DNA from: Thermoleophilia bacterium
GTDB taxonomy: Bacteria; Actinomycetota; Thermoleophilia; Gaiellales; Gaiellaceae
Assembly (NCBI GenBank): GCA_025933895.1
Contig: JAICZB010000027.1
Span: 1-15,070, forward strand
Direction of reading: 5' to 3'
DNA: 15,070 nucleotides
Positions within the stretch are counted from its first letter, which is position 1. Every line of letters begins with the position of its first letter. Of this stretch, positions 14,001 to 15,070 are shown in pieces. Made by a program: the position numbers and the translations under genes. Under the pieces are notes generated by a model that worked only from the letters and a program-made list of their open reading frames with translations, was not told the DNA's origin and searched no databases.

Positions 14001-15070
14001 TCGTTGCTGCCCTCGTCTCCGGCAGCCGAGAAGACGGTCTGGCCCTGCGCCGCCGCCTGCTGAAAGATCAGGTTCTCCGCCTGCTGGACGCCCGGCGAGC
14101 CCTCCTGGATGGCCTGCTCGCAGACGCCCCAGCTCGTGGTGATGATCTGGTCGGCGTCGTCGTTGATCATCTGGAGGTACTGGTCGAACGAGGCGAACGT
14201 GGTGTTCGGAGCCTGGTAGACGTCGATGTGCGCGCCCGGCGCGAACGCGGACACGTCCTGGATGTCCAGGATCGCCTCGCCCTCGCCGGCCCCCACGCCC
14301 GGGCCGCCGTCCACGTTGTGGACGTGCAGCAGGTTGGTGGTCATGTTGTGGGCCGCGGTCGCGCCGAAGTAGCACGTGTCGAAGGTCTGGAGGTCGCTCA
14401 GCGCGAACGGCTCCAGCTCGAAGATCCCGATGTGCTGTCCCGCGCCGGTGTCGCCCGCGCCGTAGAGGCCGAACGCGCCGTACGCGTTGGCGATCTGGTC
14501 GTCGGTCAGGCCGCCGAACTCCTGGGCCGCGGTCGACGCATCGGTGCACGCCGTCGGCGAGCCGGCGGGATGGGTGAAGCTCTTCGGGGCCTGGGCGGCC
14601 GGATAGCTGCCGATCATCGACTTCGGCGCCCGGAGGACGCCCGAAGGATGCAGCTTGACCGTCGTGTCCAGGCCGATGACGGAGGTCACGTACTTCGCGA
14701 TCGCTGCGGGGACGCGCACCGGAGCGGTCCGTGCGCGACCGATCTCGCCGTTCGCGAGCTTGTAACGGGCGAGCCCGGTCCGGAAGGTGGTCTCGACCCG
14801 GCTCGCCGGTGCCTTGAAGCTCACGACCAGTCCGTCCCGCGCCACGTTCGTGACGCTCAGCCCGGACGCCTGGAGCTGCGCCTTGACGGCCGCGATGCTC
14901 GAGGGAGTCGGACCGAACCTCGCCGCGAACTGCCCCGGGGTGAGGTACCGGTGGAACAGCGCGGAATGCTTGTCGGTCAGCTGCGAGATGAAGCGCGTCA
15001 GCGCGGCTTCGTCCCGCGGCTGCAGCACCACGGAGCCGGCCACGGTCGCCGACGGCGAAACCGGGCCGAG
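11096..15070 (-). CDS. Secreted S53 (sedolisin/kumamolisin) serine-carboxyl peptidase with IPT, InlB-type and PASTA repeats, 5' partial
   Basis: 1324 residues are visible and the frame stays open to the right edge, so the signal peptide and first residues are outside; the GTG at 15043 is not a convincing start because LGPVSPSATVAGSVVLQPRD reads as continuous pro-domain. Numbering is from the edge. Residues ~1-150 are the pro-kumamolisin activation domain (HRYLTPGQFAARFGPT). About 175-605 is the S53 domain: Glu265 and Asp269 in GEAILDIQ, Asp352 in SAAGDEGSNDC (oxyanion), nucleophile Ser505 in GGTSSAAPMWAG, and the calcium site FNDITQGNND with TGYDMASGLGSPQ. All key residues are present, so an acid-active endopeptidase is expected. 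Five IPT/TIG Ig-like domains follow (about 614-679, 727-784, 862-963, 969-1031, 1077-1171), then a Cys-containing InlB-type repeat with GWSGACKG (~1174-1254), a PASTA-like domain starting CVVPNVKGKKL (~1257-1323) and a basic end, KGKKHH. It should act outside the cell, possibly held at the wall. Confidence 0.93.
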   Translation of the reverse strand, partial: LGPVSPSATVAGSVVLQPRDEAALTRFISQLTDKHSALFHRYLTPGQFAARFGPTPSSIAAVKAQLQASGLSVTNVARDGLVVSFKAPASRVETTFRTGLARYKLANGEIGRARTAPVRVPAAIAKYVTSVIGLDTTVKLHPSGVLRAPKSMIGSYPAAQAPKSFTHPAGSPTACTDASTAAQEFGGLTDDQIANAYGAFGLYGAGDTGAGQHIGIFELEPFALSDLQTFDTCYFGATAAHNMTTNLLHVHNVDGGPGVGAGEGEAILDIQDVSAFAPGAHIDVYQAPNTTFASFDQYLQMINDDADQIITTSWGVCEQAIQEGSPGVQQAENLIFQQAAAQGQTVFSAAGDEGSNDCNAFRTTFPITPVLSVDDPSGQPYVVAAGGTTIDDATQPALEHVWNDGAAFGAAGGGISESWPMPNWQLHSHVPGVINSSAISQADAFEAADLGQPGFAFCRSDNSVGGVEAACRQLPDVSAEADEFTGAITIYIAEFGGWLTIGGTSSAAPMWAGMLADVNASSFCKNNPTTANGVGFANPLLYSVASNPTAYKASFNDITQGNNDQYGVGDPPLFSATTGYDMASGLGSPQLTQPNGGAGLAFYLCSQAPASSRPTVTSLSQSFGPTDGTEPAVTITGTGFEKSGTPDVAGVQIGDVEAPVAAFTVTSPTTIDAIFPPSSDVIPPNDQTDGAGREQVTVTLTDGQTSAVNANSWFTYVDENGSSQPLPTVTGVHSFTGSEAGGNTVDVLGAGFTGATSVTFGGVPGTIVSNNGTDLKVTVPAFQNGTTDCAQDGSSFDPSENATNDICQTYVVVTTPNGSSADGRANIQPLYEGAISFADNGVIETPPGEEAAPAATEYDYVPTPAITSISTTTADPGSLASEEGGSVVTITGTGFNLAALQWVNFGDPTQAASQQFFNVVSVTGTEIEILAPGLASNTIHPLSVPVSVQTAAGLSSGTHAAVYAGVPAVSSVVATTGPTAGTPAAPDTGGTGIDIKGQGFLNQVLEVTFNDIATPFSFGTQFNFHPNSDTDLTTKTVSQNPAVVDTQLCTVTDCSPASSLNPNDTADFFILFPPGNPKIDSITPASGPSTGGTEVTITGENLGCVTDIAFGTVQAEDFSNDEALLDCGSTNTVTVKAPPHPVGPVTVSLNTVESVVTPGVPAATGSFTYTTPPKEILTVHKSGTGSGKVTSSPKGISCGSTCSVGFAQGTSVILRAKAARGSTFSGWSGACKGKSTCKVTVNAKTSVTAKFKGKPCVVPNVKGKKLAAAKRTLEAHFCSAGKIRHAFSSKVKKGRVISQKPKKGKHLKHNGKVRLTVSKGKKHH

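Noticed and set aside
1..15070. CRISPR array, tRNA, insertion sequence, phage or conjugation genes
   Set aside because: No spaced direct repeats, no cloverleaf in the few short gaps, and no transposase, integrase or phage-type protein in any frame.

Overview
The window is about 70% G+C and almost entirely coding, with no gap between genes above 90 bp. The gene content suggests a high-GC Gram-positive bacterium: a MurA with Asp in place of the active-site Cys, GH15 proteins with the trehalase-type N-terminus, an FUSC-type half transporter, and a secreted S53 peptidase ending in IPT, InlB-type and PASTA repeats. An actinobacterium of the Thermoleophilia/Gaiellales type is my best guess; this is inference from gene families, not from a marker gene.

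Layout. (1) 1-429, minus: the first 143 codons of murA, cut by the window edge. (2) 452-1012, plus: an HD-domain phosphohydrolase. (3) 1009-2717, minus: a two-gene unit, an endonuclease/exonuclease/phosphatase-fold protein followed by a class V aminotransferase, joined by a GTGA overlap. (4) 2742-6389, plus: a tightly coupled four-gene unit, GT4 glycosyltransferase, short GNAT acetyltransferase, 104-residue acidic protein and GH15 glucosidase/trehalase, with overlaps of 4, 4 and 1 nt. (5) 6331-11015, minus: a small Cys-rich protein, an FUSC-family membrane protein, a sugar-porter MFS transporter and a second GH15 enzyme. (6) A strong hairpin terminator at 11042-11069. (7) 11096-15070, minus: a very large S53 (sedolisin/kumamolisin) peptidase whose N-terminus lies beyond the window.

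How the genes may work together. The middle of the window looks like a glucoside locus. Two paralogous GH15 proteins face each other tail to tail with a 59-bp overlap. One is coupled to a sugar importer and the other to a glycosyltransferase. Import followed by intracellular hydrolysis of trehalose or another alpha-glucoside is a reasonable reading, but the substrate cannot be set from sequence alone.

Points of most interest: a 75-bp in-frame insertion built of palindromes inside the first GH15 gene; a second GH15 gene whose conserved N-terminus has no ATG, GTG or TTG and seems to start at CTG behind a good Shine-Dalgarno; the Cys-to-Asp MurA; a GNAT that lacks the centre of its fold; and the five-IPT/InlB/PASTA tail on the peptidase. 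I saw no tRNA, rRNA, CRISPR array, insertion sequence, phage gene or origin.
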